In this document: piece by piece, positions 8,542-17,168 of the stretch | Position numbering within the stretch: position 1 is the stretch's first letter | Layout of the letters: the number at the start of each line of letters is the position of its first letter | NCBI RefSeq assembly: GCF_014269285.1 | Contig: NZ_JACOAF010000010.1 | Span: forward strand, 1 to 64,000 | Reading direction: 5' to 3' | DNA length: 64,000 nucleotides | From: Rufibacter sediminis | GTDB lineage: Bacteria; Bacteroidota; Bacteroidia; Cytophagales; Hymenobacteraceae | The notes under the pieces: model-generated | Databases searched by the model: none | What the model saw: the letters and a program-made list of their open reading frames with translations, nothing else | Told to the model about the DNA's origin: nothing | Position numbers and translations under genes: made by a program

Positions 8542-9234
8542 TTACTTCAGGTAATTGCCTTTTTTCAGGACTTCTACCCATTTCTGGTAACCGGCCACTG
8601 TGAGGTGCAGCCCGTCATGGGTGTATTCTTTCACCAGCTTCTTATTCGCATCCAGGAAGTTGGGATATAAGTCAATCAGCTCGATCTTCTCTTTCTTGGC
8701 CAGCTCCTTCAGGGCGTTGTTCACCCACAGAATGTGCTCCTCTTTGTGGTAGTGGTTCTTGAACTTGCCAAACGATTCATTGGTGGGCAGCAGGGTCTGG
8801 AAGTAAATCTTGGTTTTGGGAGAACCGGCCTTGATGCGCGAGATCATCTTCTGGTAGTTGCCCAGAATCAGCTGGTCTGGCACGTTGCGCGAAATGTCAT
8901 TGATCCCGATGAGGATGAACACTTTGGCCGGTTTGCCTTCAATGACCTCGTCCAGGCGCTCCAGCACGCCATACGTGATGTCGCCGGAGATGCCGCGGTT
9001 CTTCACGTTGGGCATGCCCAGGAGCTCGGCCCAGTCAGTGTTGGCGGTGAGGCTGTTGCCCAGGAAAATAATGTCATTGGGAGAATTGGGGTAGGACTTG
9101 AACTGGGCTACTTTCAGGTCATAGGCCGCCGGGCGGTAGGTGCTGTCATACTTGGCAGCGGTGGTTTGGGCCTGCGCCTGGAAACCCGCGAACAAAGCGC
9201 AAAGGGCGGCCGCAAAAGCGAATTTCAGTTTCAT
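8542..9234 (-). CDS. Exported GDSL/SGNH esterase
   Basis: A 230-residue hydrolase with a signal peptide (MKLKFAFAAALCALFAGFQA, cleavage at AQAQ). Block I reads IIFLGNSLT with nucleophile Ser61, block II region is RGISGDITYG, GINDISR is block III and DGLHLTVAGY carries the Asp/His of block V. This resembles the TAP/sialate-esterase-like acylhydrolases. The open frame continues upstream to 9321, but that extension only reads through a Pal40 palindrome; ATG 9234 places the signal peptide first. It belongs to a minus-strand run of exported degradative enzymes and could remove acyl groups from glycans (inference). Confidence 0.85.
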   Translation of the reverse strand: MKLKFAFAAALCALFAGFQAQAQTTAAKYDSTYRPAAYDLKVAQFKSYPNSPNDIIFLGNSLTANTDWAELLGMPNVKNRGISGDITYGVLERLDEVIEGKPAKVFILIGINDISRNVPDQLILGNYQKMISRIKAGSPKTKIYFQTLLPTNESFGKFKNHYHKEEHILWVNNALKELAKKEKIELIDLYPNFLDANKKLVKEYTHDGLHLTVAGYQKWVEVLKKGNYLK

Positions 9235-9278
9235 GGTAGGGTTGGGTTTAAATGCGGTGAGAGTGAAAAGCCGGGAAA

Positions 9279-9320
9279 TGCGTTTAGGAGCCGTTTTTCT
9301 AAAAAGAGACCCTAAACGCA
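9279..9320. repeat. Pal40 palindrome copy
   Basis: Left arm TGCGTTTAGGAGCCGTTTTT and right arm AAAAAGAGACCCTAAACGCA. It lies between the GDPD gene and the GDSL esterase gene on the same strand, 9 bases after the GDPD stop codon. Confidence 0.85.
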
Positions 9321-9329
9321 CCCACTACA

Positions 9330-10235
9330 TTATTGCTGGAAGAACAGGTTAGGGTAATCAGAAATGATGCCGTCTACGCCCAAGGCCTTGATGCGGGCAA
9401 TCTCCTCGGCGGTGTTCACCGTCCAGGGAACAACTTTGATGCCGCGGTCATGGCATTGCTTCACCAGCTCGGCCGTGACTAGTTTCGCGCTGGGGCTGTA
9501 CACCACCGGCGTAAAGCCCAGTTCGGTCAGGTTTTCGGCCACGGTCTTCTTGTTGTCCACCAGGAAGGAGGTTCTCATGTGCGGGTACTTCTTGTGCAAA
9601 ATCTGCAAAGGGCGCAAATCAAACGACTGGATGATGACGTACGGCGCAATACCTTTCTTCTCAATCACCTGCATCATCGCTTTTACAAACTCCTCAGAGG
9701 CCGGGTGCAGTTTGTTGTCGCCGACAATTTTAGACTTCACCTCAATGTTGTAGAACACCTGCGGTTTGCCGGTAGTCTTCAGATATGTCTGCACTGAATC
9801 AATCAGATCCGCGAGGCGCGGAATATAGGTCTTCACGCGTTGCTGCTGCGGGAAGTTGGAATAAGGTTTGGTACCCAGCTCAAAGGCTTTCACCTGGTCA
9901 TAAGTCATCTGGTAAACCACGTACTTCTTGGCGTCTTCCTTGGGGATGTCCTGGCCGTCTGGAGTGCGGGCGTACAACGGGTTGATGTGCGGGTCATGGG
10001 TCACTACCACCTGGCCGTCTTTAGTGATGTGGCAGTCCATTTCAATGGTGGTCACGCCCAGGTCAATGGCTTTGCGCATGGCCAGGATGGAGTTCTCGGC
10101 GAGTAAGCCGCGGGCGCCGCGGTGGCCTTCGGTGTCAAAGGTGGGCAGCGGCGGTAACTGACTCAGGGATTGGGAGCTTTTGCAACCGGCCAGCAAGGTG
10201 GCCCCAAGTAAAAGAGCGGAAAAGGTTTTGTTCAT
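9330..10235 (-). CDS. Glycerophosphodiester phosphodiesterase lipoprotein
   Basis: It hydrolyses glycerophosphodiesters to glycerol-3-phosphate and an alcohol. The 301-residue protein has lipobox LAGC (Cys18). GDPD motifs are intact: EGHRGARG (His38, Arg39), AENS, TIEMDCHITKDGQVVVTHD (Glu65, Asp67, His80) and the closing GVDGIISDYP. As a lipoprotein it should act in the periplasm or at the surface and feed glycerol-3-phosphate to the GlpT/GlpD pathway encoded 15 kb away in this window (inference). It is similar in form to periplasmic GlpQ/UgpQ-type enzymes; I leave the symbol blank because substrate range is unknown. Confidence 0.92.
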   Translation of the reverse strand: MNKTFSALLLGATLLAGCKSSQSLSQLPPLPTFDTEGHRGARGLLAENSILAMRKAIDLGVTTIEMDCHITKDGQVVVTHDPHINPLYARTPDGQDIPKEDAKKYVVYQMTYDQVKAFELGTKPYSNFPQQQRVKTYIPRLADLIDSVQTYLKTTGKPQVFYNIEVKSKIVGDNKLHPASEEFVKAMMQVIEKKGIAPYVIIQSFDLRPLQILHKKYPHMRTSFLVDNKKTVAENLTELGFTPVVYSPSAKLVTAELVKQCHDRGIKVVPWTVNTAEEIARIKALGVDGIISDYPNLFFQQ

Positions 10236-10309
10236 GGTTTGCTGAGTATAGCGGGTAATACTTTCTAGAGCCAGGCTCGGAGACTTTTCAGGTCACCGAA
10301 CTTGGCGGA

Positions 10310-12475
10310 TTAAGGTTTCTCGGTGATTTCAAACACGGCGCTGGTGAGCGCGGTGGTAGGCGACACGGCAATGCCCACTTTCATTAGGTAATCGCCGGAG
10401 TAGGTTTTGCCGTTGGCCGCGAACGATGATTTAGTATCGGGCATAAGGTTGGTTTCCTGCACCAGGTACTGCTTCTGCGGGTGCAGACCTTGCATCCGAA
10501 CAGGCGTGAAGCGGTCACGGTGGCGGGTTTGCAGGTTGTAGGAGAACAGCACGGCTTTGCTCTGGGCCTCGTTCACGTATAGGAGTACGGCGCGCTTCTC
10601 CTCGTACGGCGACACCAAGCGGTACTGGTCGCCGAACCAAATCACGTCACTCAGCTTTTTGTAATTGGCCACGGCCTGCTTGCTGAACTGCAACTCTTTC
10701 TCATTGAACTCACTCACCTGAATGTCATAGCCCAGTTTGCCCATCATGGCCACATCGGTCCTGAACTTCACAGTCTGCTTGCCCCAGCTGGTCACGTGCG
10801 CCGACATAGCCACCGCCGGGAAGAACTGCGAGTAGCCCCACTGGATGAAGATGCGCTCCAAACCATCGGTGTTGTCACTGGGCCAGAACTCCGTGAAGTA
10901 GGGAAGGGCGCCGTAGTCTACCCGTCCGCCGCCGCCGGAGCAGAGCATGATGGGCAGGTGCGGGTGCTTCTGCCGTATTCTGGCCAGCGTTTTGTATAGG
11001 CTGTTCACGTAATCAATGGGCAAATGCGACTGTACCTTGAGGTTGGGCGAAAAGGCGTTGGTGAACGTGCGGTTGCAGTCCCACTTGATGTAAGCCAGCC
11101 GCGGATTTTTGGTGAGCAGATCATCTACCAGTTTGAAGATGAAGTCCTGCACTTTGGGATTGGTGAGGTCCAGAATGAGCTGGTTGCGCTGGTAATGCTC
11201 GTCGCGGTTGGGCAGTTTCAGAATCCAGTCGGGGTGCTTCTCGTAGAGTTCGCTTTTGGGGTTCACCATTTCGGGCTCCAGCCAGATGCCAAACTTCACG
11301 CCTTTCTTTTCGGCTTCCTCCACCAGATAACCTATTCCGCTGGGAAGTTTGGTTTTGTTTTCCTGCCAGTCGCCTAGGCCGGCGTTGGCGGCGTTGCGCG
11401 GATACTTGTTCCCGAACCAGCCATCGTCCAGCAAAAACAAATCTACGCCCAATTGGGCAGCGCCGTCAAAGAGGCCCACCAGTTTATGCTGGTCGAAGTC
11501 AAAGTACGTGGCTTCCCAGTTGTTGAGCAGCGTGAGGCGCGGCTTGTTCCCGTCCAGAATGCCGTAGTTGCGGGCCCAGCGGTGGAAGCTTCGGCTGGCT
11601 TCGCCTTTGCCCTGCTGGCTGTAGGTGAAAATGAAAGCGGGTGTCACGAAGGCTTTGTTGGCGGGCAAGTGGTATTCTGAGGCGTGGGGGTTCATGCCCG
11701 CCAGCACGCGCAGGCTGTTCTGCTCGTCCAGCTCAAAGGCAAACTGAAAATTCCCCGACCACGCCAGCGTACCGGCAATGACCTCGCCGTGGTTTTCACC
11801 GGCCGGTTTGTCCAACGACAGCAGAAACGTAGGGCTCTGGAATTTATGGGCGCGGGTGCCCAGCTTGCTGTCAATGACCTTGATGCCGCTGGTAAGCTGA
11901 TGTTCCTGCAACTGCATCTCGCCGGCCCAATCACCGTGAAACTGCGAGAGCCAGTAATTGGGCGCGTCAAAGTGTAGCATCGCCGAGGCGAAGTTGCCCA
12001 GCACCACCGGCTTCTTTTCTTTGTGCTTGATCTCGGTCCAGGCCTTGATGATGTTCTCCTTCTGGTACGCGCTGAAGTGCAGAATCACCTCCACGGGGTA
12101 CTTGGGGTCTTTCAGGTGAATGGCCGTCTGCGTCACGTTGGCCTCGGGCTGCTGGGCGGTATGTTGCGCATACTTCAGCTCCAAAGAGGGGTTGCCGTCA
12201 TTGTGCAGCACCCTAATGGCGGGTTCAAAAAGATTGTCGGTGCCCGAAGGCGCGTACGCCTCATGCTTGGTGCCGGAGAGTTGGCCGTTGTCCTGGGCGT
12301 TGCCGAGTTTGGGGCCTAAATAGCTTTGGTACAACTTCTGGTTTTTGCCCACGGTAAATGCCAGCGTGACTTTGTCGGTCTGGACCAGAATCTGCTTGGT
12401 GTTTTGCTGCGCCCGTGCTTGTCCTAACCCAAAGGAAAACAGGACGACCGCCCAGAGGAAAAGTTTAAATTTCAT
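10310..12475 (-). CDS. Alpha-galactosidase, glycoside hydrolase family 36
   Basis: A 721-residue exported enzyme (signal peptide to about residue 22, ARAQ) that should release terminal alpha-galactose. The N-terminal beta-sandwich (to about 300) is followed by the catalytic barrel: LFLLDDGWFG, KFGIWLEPEMVNP, YIKWDCNR with nucleophile Asp466, LCSGGGGRVDYG and FWPSDNTDG with acid/base Asp534, then a C-terminal beta domain. These are the classical GH36 motifs. It is one of several exported glycosidases on this strand, next to a calcineurin-like phosphoesterase and GH89. A GH36 alpha-N-acetylgalactosaminidase is a less likely alternative. Confidence 0.93.
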   Translation of the reverse strand: MKFKLFLWAVVLFSFGLGQARAQQNTKQILVQTDKVTLAFTVGKNQKLYQSYLGPKLGNAQDNGQLSGTKHEAYAPSGTDNLFEPAIRVLHNDGNPSLELKYAQHTAQQPEANVTQTAIHLKDPKYPVEVILHFSAYQKENIIKAWTEIKHKEKKPVVLGNFASAMLHFDAPNYWLSQFHGDWAGEMQLQEHQLTSGIKVIDSKLGTRAHKFQSPTFLLSLDKPAGENHGEVIAGTLAWSGNFQFAFELDEQNSLRVLAGMNPHASEYHLPANKAFVTPAFIFTYSQQGKGEASRSFHRWARNYGILDGNKPRLTLLNNWEATYFDFDQHKLVGLFDGAAQLGVDLFLLDDGWFGNKYPRNAANAGLGDWQENKTKLPSGIGYLVEEAEKKGVKFGIWLEPEMVNPKSELYEKHPDWILKLPNRDEHYQRNQLILDLTNPKVQDFIFKLVDDLLTKNPRLAYIKWDCNRTFTNAFSPNLKVQSHLPIDYVNSLYKTLARIRQKHPHLPIMLCSGGGGRVDYGALPYFTEFWPSDNTDGLERIFIQWGYSQFFPAVAMSAHVTSWGKQTVKFRTDVAMMGKLGYDIQVSEFNEKELQFSKQAVANYKKLSDVIWFGDQYRLVSPYEEKRAVLLYVNEAQSKAVLFSYNLQTRHRDRFTPVRMQGLHPQKQYLVQETNLMPDTKSSFAANGKTYSGDYLMKVGIAVSPTTALTSAVFEITEKP

Positions 12476-12565
12476 TTTTGTAATGCTGCTTGTGAGAAAC
12501 TACCGGTGAAGGTAGCGGTACTGCTGGCGGGGCACCTTGCCCGGTAACCCTGCCAGATGTGACGT

Positions 12566-12605
12566 TGCGTTTAGCGGCTGTTTTTTCAAAAACAAGCCAA
12601 AAATG
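12566..12605. repeat. Pal40 palindrome copy
   Basis: Left arm TGCGTTTAGCGGCTGTTTTT, right arm AAAAACAAGCCAAAAATG. The right arm has diverged from the consensus. It lies upstream of the GH36 gene. Confidence 0.8.
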
Positions 12606-12627
12606 GGGAGATGAACCATCAAGCGTT

Positions 12628-12708
12628 ACCCACCCCTACCCCTCCCAAGAGGGGAGCATCTGCACGAGTAATCGGGAAAATCCTCTCCTCGGAGGGGTAG
12701 GGGTGGGT
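12628..12708. repeat. Inverted pair of G-rich repeat units
   Basis: ACCCACCCCTACCCCTCC (12628-12645) and its exact complement GGAGGGGTAGGGGTGGGT (12691-12708) flank a 45-base centre. Each side is one copy of the unit at 292-321, in opposite orientation. The pair looks like a small foldback element with 18-base ends. Confidence 0.8.
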
Positions 12709-12761
12709 TTACGCATTCCTGATTTAAGCATCCGCCTGCTACGCTCGAGTTCAATAATTTC

Positions 12762-12799
12762 CGTTTAGGGGCTCTTTTCCGAAAAAAGCCCCTAAACGC
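12762..12799. repeat. Pal40 palindrome copy, near-perfect
   Basis: Arms CGTTTAGGGGCTCTTTTC and GAAAAAAGCCCCTAAACG match at all but one position. It lies 6 bases beyond the stop codon of the calcineurin-like gene. Confidence 0.9.
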
Positions 12800-12805
12800 A
12801 AAGCT

Positions 12806-14224
12806 TTAGGCCGAGGCCGAAACCGCCTCAAACTGGTTCCCGAAGCGGTCAGTGGCGACCACTTTTACCTGTTTCACCTCGGGCCCGAAGTGGCCCATGA
12901 AGAGGTGCTCGGTTCTGGCGGGCTCGGCGAAGGCGCGGCGGGCGGGCAGTTTATCGCCCTTCATGGTGCGCACCGCCTCGGGGTCATAGCCTTTGGTGTT
13001 TTGCAGCGTACCCATGGCCTTGCCGTCGGCGTACCACTCCACTTTCCAGGCGGGGTCCCAGTTCCAGACGTTGGCGATGAAGCGGTTCTGGCCGGTGAGC
13101 TTCTCAATGTCCAGGCTGATCTGGTGCGCCCGGTCTTTGCCCGTTGATTTGTAGTACCACTGGAGCTGGTTACCGTCTACCTCATACACGCCGTAGCCGT
13201 TGGGCGTACCGTCTGTGCAAATGGTGCCCGACCACCAAGCGCCGCACACCGTGCCGTGCACGTGCTCATACACGCCTTCGCGCAGCATGTTGTAGTTGGT
13301 GTGCGTATGTCCGGTCATGATGTGTACCTGATAGCCCTTCAGCAGCGCAAACAGGTCTTCCCGGTTCTTCACGGCACTGGAGATGGGAATGTGCGCGCTG
13401 ATGATCACCAAGTGGTCCTTCGGCACGAAGCTCAGGTCCTGCTTGATCCAGGCTAGTTGCTGCTCATTGAGGTGGCCGTCATACTCGCGCTCCTTGCCCA
13501 GATACCGCACATCATCCAGCACAATGTAATGGGCTTTGCCACGGTTGAACGAGTAGTAGGTAGGCCCGAAGATCTTCTGGAAAGTGGCGTCTGAGGTTTC
13601 GTCGCCGCCCAGGCGGTAGTCCATATCATGGTTGCCCAAGGCTTGGAAGAACGGAACCCCGATGGCGCCCACGGCCTTGCTGTAGTCCGGGAAGAGTTTG
13701 TGGTTGTCCCAAACCAGATCGCCCACGCCAATGCCGTGCACCAGCGCGTCTTTGCCCATGCTCTGCACCAGTTTCTGGGCATCGGGCACGGAGTCCTGCA
13801 TCATGAGGGCCACGTCTTTGGCATCTTTCACCTGCGGATCTGCCCACACAATGAACGAGTGTTTGGAGTCGTCTTTGCTCAGCGGTTGCAGCTCAAAATC
13901 ATATTTGTTGGCTTTGCCGGCGGTAATAGGCAGATAATGCCGGGCCAATCCTTTCTCCTGCGGAAACTCGTACCCTGCCGGAATGGAGACAAAGACAAAC
14001 TTGGCCCGATCATTCACCGGCAGTTCAAACTGGCCGCGCTTGTTGGTTTGCACCACGGAGAAACCGTCTGACACCACCACCTTGGCTAGTTTCTTGCCTC
14101 TGGCTTTCACGGTACCTGTAAGGGTTTGCGCGGCCTTTTTGTTTCTGGCGAAGACACTGGGGCCAGCTAAGACCAGACCGCCCGAAAATAAAGCAAGGCT
14201 CTGGAGAAAGGTTCTTCTTTTCAT
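12806..14224 (-). CDS. Exported calcineurin-like phosphoesterase
   Basis: A 472-residue two-metal phosphoesterase. The N-terminus MKRRTFLQSLALFSGG resembles a Tat-type or Sec signal. Residues about 33-112 form a small beta-sandwich of the kind found before the catalytic domain in Bacteroidota members. The metallophosphoesterase motifs follow in order: VWADPQ (Asp129), GVGDLVWDN (Asp169), ALGNHDMDYR (197-200), IISAHIP and MTGHTHTNYN. A C-terminal domain (from about 335) completes the family architecture. It probably removes phosphate from an extracellular or periplasmic substrate. Its position between two exported glycosidases suggests a shared catabolic role (inference). Confidence 0.88.
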   Translation of the reverse strand: MKRRTFLQSLALFSGGLVLAGPSVFARNKKAAQTLTGTVKARGKKLAKVVVSDGFSVVQTNKRGQFELPVNDRAKFVFVSIPAGYEFPQEKGLARHYLPITAGKANKYDFELQPLSKDDSKHSFIVWADPQVKDAKDVALMMQDSVPDAQKLVQSMGKDALVHGIGVGDLVWDNHKLFPDYSKAVGAIGVPFFQALGNHDMDYRLGGDETSDATFQKIFGPTYYSFNRGKAHYIVLDDVRYLGKEREYDGHLNEQQLAWIKQDLSFVPKDHLVIISAHIPISSAVKNREDLFALLKGYQVHIMTGHTHTNYNMLREGVYEHVHGTVCGAWWSGTICTDGTPNGYGVYEVDGNQLQWYYKSTGKDRAHQISLDIEKLTGQNRFIANVWNWDPAWKVEWYADGKAMGTLQNTKGYDPEAVRTMKGDKLPARRAFAEPARTEHLFMGHFGPEVKQVKVVATDRFGNQFEAVSASA

Positions 14225-14300
14225 TGATTCAAAAAAGGGGACTAGTACTTATTGAACTTCGTTTTAGGGTTAACTCAAAAGGCGACAAATCGCATCCTGA

Positions 14301-14340
14301 CTGTTCTGGGGCCGTTTTCAGGAAATGCCTCCTGAAACAG
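14301..14340. repeat. Pal40 palindrome copy, diverged
   Basis: Left side CTGTTCTGGGGCCGTTTTC, right side GGAAATGCCTCCTGAAACAG. The outer six bases CTGTTC/GAAACAG have shifted from the consensus GCGTTT/AAACGC but still largely pair. Confidence 0.7.
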
Positions 14341-14442
14341 TGTGATGTATATTCCTTCCTGCAAGGCCGGCTGAGCGGTAGAAAATGATGCAGGCATTCA
14401 GTGGTGGTGAAAGTCGTCTTCCGGGAACAGGGTTGAGTTTTT

Positions 14443-14742
14443 TCAGGTAGCCCCTCGGGTGGTCAGGTCAAGGTTGGGGAACTGGTGCTGCTTGTTTTCC
14501 TTCGGCACAGTATCCGGAAGAGATGATTCCTTTGCTTCGTCTGGAGGCGTAACGGTCACGGGTTTTTCCGTGGGTTTGTGCAGGGGATTCATAGCTGGTT
14601 TGTTAGATGAGTCGTCTGCAGGGTTGATGGCTGTTCCTTTGCTCAGGTGAAGAGTTCGGGCGTTCATGCCAAAGTAGGCGGCTCGCTTCGTTTCGAGACC
14701 GGAGGACGTGTTAAGCAGTGAAGGAAAGACGGCAGGAGTCAT
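14443..14742 (-). CDS. Possible small polar protein, unrecognised
   Basis: A 99-residue frame rich in Pro, Thr, Lys and Ser (for example NPLHKPTEKPVTVTPPDEAK), with no signal peptide, membrane segment or known motif. It is open further upstream into the GH89 gene, so its start is a guess: ATG 14742, just inside a Pal40 copy, or ATG 14667. It fills an otherwise empty gap and shows no internal stops, but the amino-acid make-up could also be chance in G+C-rich DNA. Low confidence. Confidence 0.25.
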   Translation of the reverse strand: MTPAVFPSLLNTSSGLETKRAAYFGMNARTLHLSKGTAINPADDSSNKPAMNPLHKPTEKPVTVTPPDEAKESSLPDTVPKENKQHQFPNLDLTTRGAT

Positions 14743-14744
14743 AT

Positions 14745-14784
14745 CAGTTTTCGGGCTGTTTTCAGAAAAAGGGTCAAAAACCGG
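14745..14784. repeat. Pal40 palindrome copy
   Basis: CAGTTTTCGGGCTGTTTTC on the left and GAAAAAGGGTCAAAAACCGG on the right; it lies about 45 bases beyond the GH89 stop codon. Confidence 0.75.
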
Positions 14785-14828
14785 GTAAGCATATCGGCGC
14801 TCACCGTCTTTCGCTTCAAAGGCATCTT

Positions 14829-17069
14829 TTAGAGCAGGGCGTACTGTCCTTTCAGCAGGGGCTGGTACTTCTGGTAGAGGTTGGCGGCTGCTTCCAGCGG
14901 GTTGCCCTTGGGTTTGTCGGGATACGATTCGCTTCCGTTCACCCACTGCCATTCCCAGTCTTTGCTTTGCTCGTCGAACTCTTTTTGGCTCATGGTTTTC
15001 CCCTGGGCCAGGGCGGCGTTGACGTGGGTGAAGAAGCGGCTCCAGCGGGGCTTGTAGAACCCGGTGAGCATACCGGCCCACTGCCGGCAGGAGTAGTCAT
15101 GCAGCACGCTGTTTTTGTCACCCCAGAGGGTGATGAGGTTGCGGGCGTTCTGCTCGAACAGCTTTTTCTCCGCCTCGGTTTTGCCCCAGCCTTTCGCGGC
15201 ATTCAGCCAGCGGCCCAACAGAAAGTCTTGGTGCGTGCCCAGCAACTTGTCCATGTCTTCGATGACCATCAGGAACTGCTGGCTGCGTTTCCTGAACGCC
15301 ACGGTGTCTTTGTTTTTGTAGTCCAGGGCGAACTGCTGTTGCAGGGTGTCGGCGTAATTGGCGAGCACCTGGCGGGTCACGTCTACCAGATCGTACTTGA
15401 AACCTTCGCTGTTCTTCAGGTCTTTGGAGGCGGACAGGAGCGCTTCCCAGGCCGGAATCAAATCAGCGGGCCGATAGGCTTTATCAGTATCGGTCCAGCG
15501 GTTTTTCTTGTTGAAGGTAGGTCGGCCGGTGATGATAGACTCGGGACCGCCCGATTTGATGGCTCCGTTGTATACGGTAGCGCGTAAGATCTCCCAGGCT
15601 TTCTCGGCGGCGGCGTTTTTCTGGCCGTAGCGTCTCTGGGCGTAGTTAGGAAGCCAGGAATCTAAGCCGATGGGCGTATTGCGCCAGACGTTTTCCAGCA
15701 TGAGTTCATACATGACCGGGTTTTGCTCAATGGCCTCAGGCGTTAACCCGATGCCCAGCATGTTGCCCGATTTTGGGTCTTGCAAAGCGTTGGCCGGGCC
15801 GTTGGCCACGCTGTTCATGCGGCCGTACATACTCACGTTGCCGCCAAAGTTGTGGAGCATGCACCAGATCCAGGGCTTACCATAATAGGCATCGGTGCGG
15901 TTCCAGACGGGTTTGCTTTCGCTGTAGAGATCCAGCACAATCATCTTATCATTTGGCACGGCGTTGAGCAAGGCCTGAATCTGGGTGGGTTGCCAGAACT
16001 TAGCCGAGTAAGAGAACATCCAGCCCTGCATGATCCAGGTGGCTTTGGGGTCTACCGCCGCCATAGACTGATAGACTTTCTTGCTGATGTCGTTCAGGTA
16101 GGTAGAGTCATTGGTGGGCGGAGTGTTCTCATTGAAGGTATCGGCGGAATAGAAATGGTCCGTCCCGAAGGTGTTGATCTCTTCCTGAATAAACTCCTTC
16201 CCGATGGAGGTGAACATGGGATCATCGGGGTCCAGGATGTAGACCTCGTTGAAGCCCTGCCAGGTGGTTTTCTTCAGTTTAGCCTGAGGGAATTTGTCTT
16301 TGAAAGCCGGAGGCACGTGCCCCGTGAACGCGGGCAGGATAGGGGTCATGCCCAGGGCGCGTTCCTGCGCCAGAATCTGTTTCTGCAGTTCCTCGTGGCG
16401 CTTCATGAACGATTGCGGCAGCGGACCGCCCCAGCCGTCCAGGTTGCCCATCCAGAACCAGTTGAAGTAGGCGGGGCCGCTGTAGAAGGAGGCCAGGTCT
16501 TTGTCCGTGAAGCCCAGTTTTTTGTAGACCCTGTCCCAGATGGAGTTCTGGCCGGTGACCGCCAAGGGCATGTTGATGCCGTTCATGGCCATCCAGTCAA
16601 TCTCCCACTGCCAGCGTTTCCAGTCCCACCAGCTCATGGTGTAGTTGAAGGTGCAATAGTTCAGGTAATAACGGTATTTGTACGGGGTGACTTTGCGTTC
16701 TTTCTGCGTGACGGAGGGTAGTTTCTTAGGGAGGTTCAGGTTAGAGCCGTTCCAGGAAATGTGGGCGTTGGTGTAGGTTTTCAGGTAATGATGCAGGGCG
16801 CTGGCTACAGACACGCCGTTGTTTCCGCGCAGCATGATTTTGCCGTTCCCGTTTTCCACCTCAAACACATCGTTCTCGCCTTCTTTGGGAATGAAGGCAA
16901 TCTGAAACTGATCTGCGTGTTTAGGCAGCACGCGTTTGATCAAGGCAAGGGTGGCTTTGGTTTGAGCTTCTTTATCTGTTGCAGCAGGGGAGGGGCTTGC
17001 CGCTGAAGCCTGCCAGCCCCAAAGACAAAGGAAAATGATACAACTTACTATTCTGCGGGAGGATTTCAT
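14829..17069 (-). CDS. Alpha-N-acetylglucosaminidase (NAGLU), glycoside hydrolase family 89
   Basis: GH89 enzymes remove terminal alpha-linked GlcNAc, for example from heparan sulfate or gastric-type mucin glycans. The 746-residue protein has a signal peptide (cleavage near ASAA), an N-terminal domain to about 115 and the catalytic barrel starting KYRYYLNYCTFNYTMSWWDW. Both catalytic glutamates known from human NAGLU are present: Glu314 in SADTFNENTPP and Glu459 in YELMLENVWR. Length is normal. It is the first gene of the minus-strand run of exported enzymes; the 95-base gap upstream holds a foldback element. Substrate in this organism is not evident. Confidence 0.95.
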   Translation of the reverse strand: MKSSRRIVSCIIFLCLWGWQASAASPSPAATDKEAQTKATLALIKRVLPKHADQFQIAFIPKEGENDVFEVENGNGKIMLRGNNGVSVASALHHYLKTYTNAHISWNGSNLNLPKKLPSVTQKERKVTPYKYRYYLNYCTFNYTMSWWDWKRWQWEIDWMAMNGINMPLAVTGQNSIWDRVYKKLGFTDKDLASFYSGPAYFNWFWMGNLDGWGGPLPQSFMKRHEELQKQILAQERALGMTPILPAFTGHVPPAFKDKFPQAKLKKTTWQGFNEVYILDPDDPMFTSIGKEFIQEEINTFGTDHFYSADTFNENTPPTNDSTYLNDISKKVYQSMAAVDPKATWIMQGWMFSYSAKFWQPTQIQALLNAVPNDKMIVLDLYSESKPVWNRTDAYYGKPWIWCMLHNFGGNVSMYGRMNSVANGPANALQDPKSGNMLGIGLTPEAIEQNPVMYELMLENVWRNTPIGLDSWLPNYAQRRYGQKNAAAEKAWEILRATVYNGAIKSGGPESIITGRPTFNKKNRWTDTDKAYRPADLIPAWEALLSASKDLKNSEGFKYDLVDVTRQVLANYADTLQQQFALDYKNKDTVAFRKRSQQFLMVIEDMDKLLGTHQDFLLGRWLNAAKGWGKTEAEKKLFEQNARNLITLWGDKNSVLHDYSCRQWAGMLTGFYKPRWSRFFTHVNAALAQGKTMSQKEFDEQSKDWEWQWVNGSESYPDKPKGNPLEAAANLYQKYQPLLKGQYALL

Positions 17070-17112
17070 AAAAGCGTTGATTCGTCAAGTTTAAGCGGTG
17101 AAAGGATTTGGG

Positions 17113-17168
17113 TGATACTTCTGTTATCGGGCTGCTTTGGCCAAAATACGCCGAAAGCAGAAGTATCA
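17113..17168. terminator. Pal40-like palindrome nested in a longer inverted repeat
   Basis: The outer arms TGATACTTCTG (17113-17123) and CAGAAGTATCA (17158-17168) are perfect complements and enclose a diverged Pal40 core (CGGGCTGCTTTGG and CCAAAATACGCCG). The right outer arm contains the stop codon of the PLD-like gene (17166-17168). Its position suggests a terminator for that gene. Confidence 0.65.

Larger units (their letters stand above)
12476..12805. other. Repeat-filled gap upstream of the GH36 gene
   Basis: The 330-base gap contains two Pal40 copies (12566-12605, 12762-12799) and, between them, a pair of G-rich units in inverted orientation (12628-12708). No gene is visible. The GH36 promoter must lie at its left end, where CTACC and GGTAG form a small inverted repeat. 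Confidence 0.6.
14225..14828. other. Long gap with two palindromes and one doubtful small frame
   Basis: About 600 bases between two minus-strand genes. It holds Pal40 copies at 14301-14340 and 14745-14784 and a doubtful 99-codon frame (14443-14742), listed separately. No RNA gene is recognisable. Confidence 0.5.
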
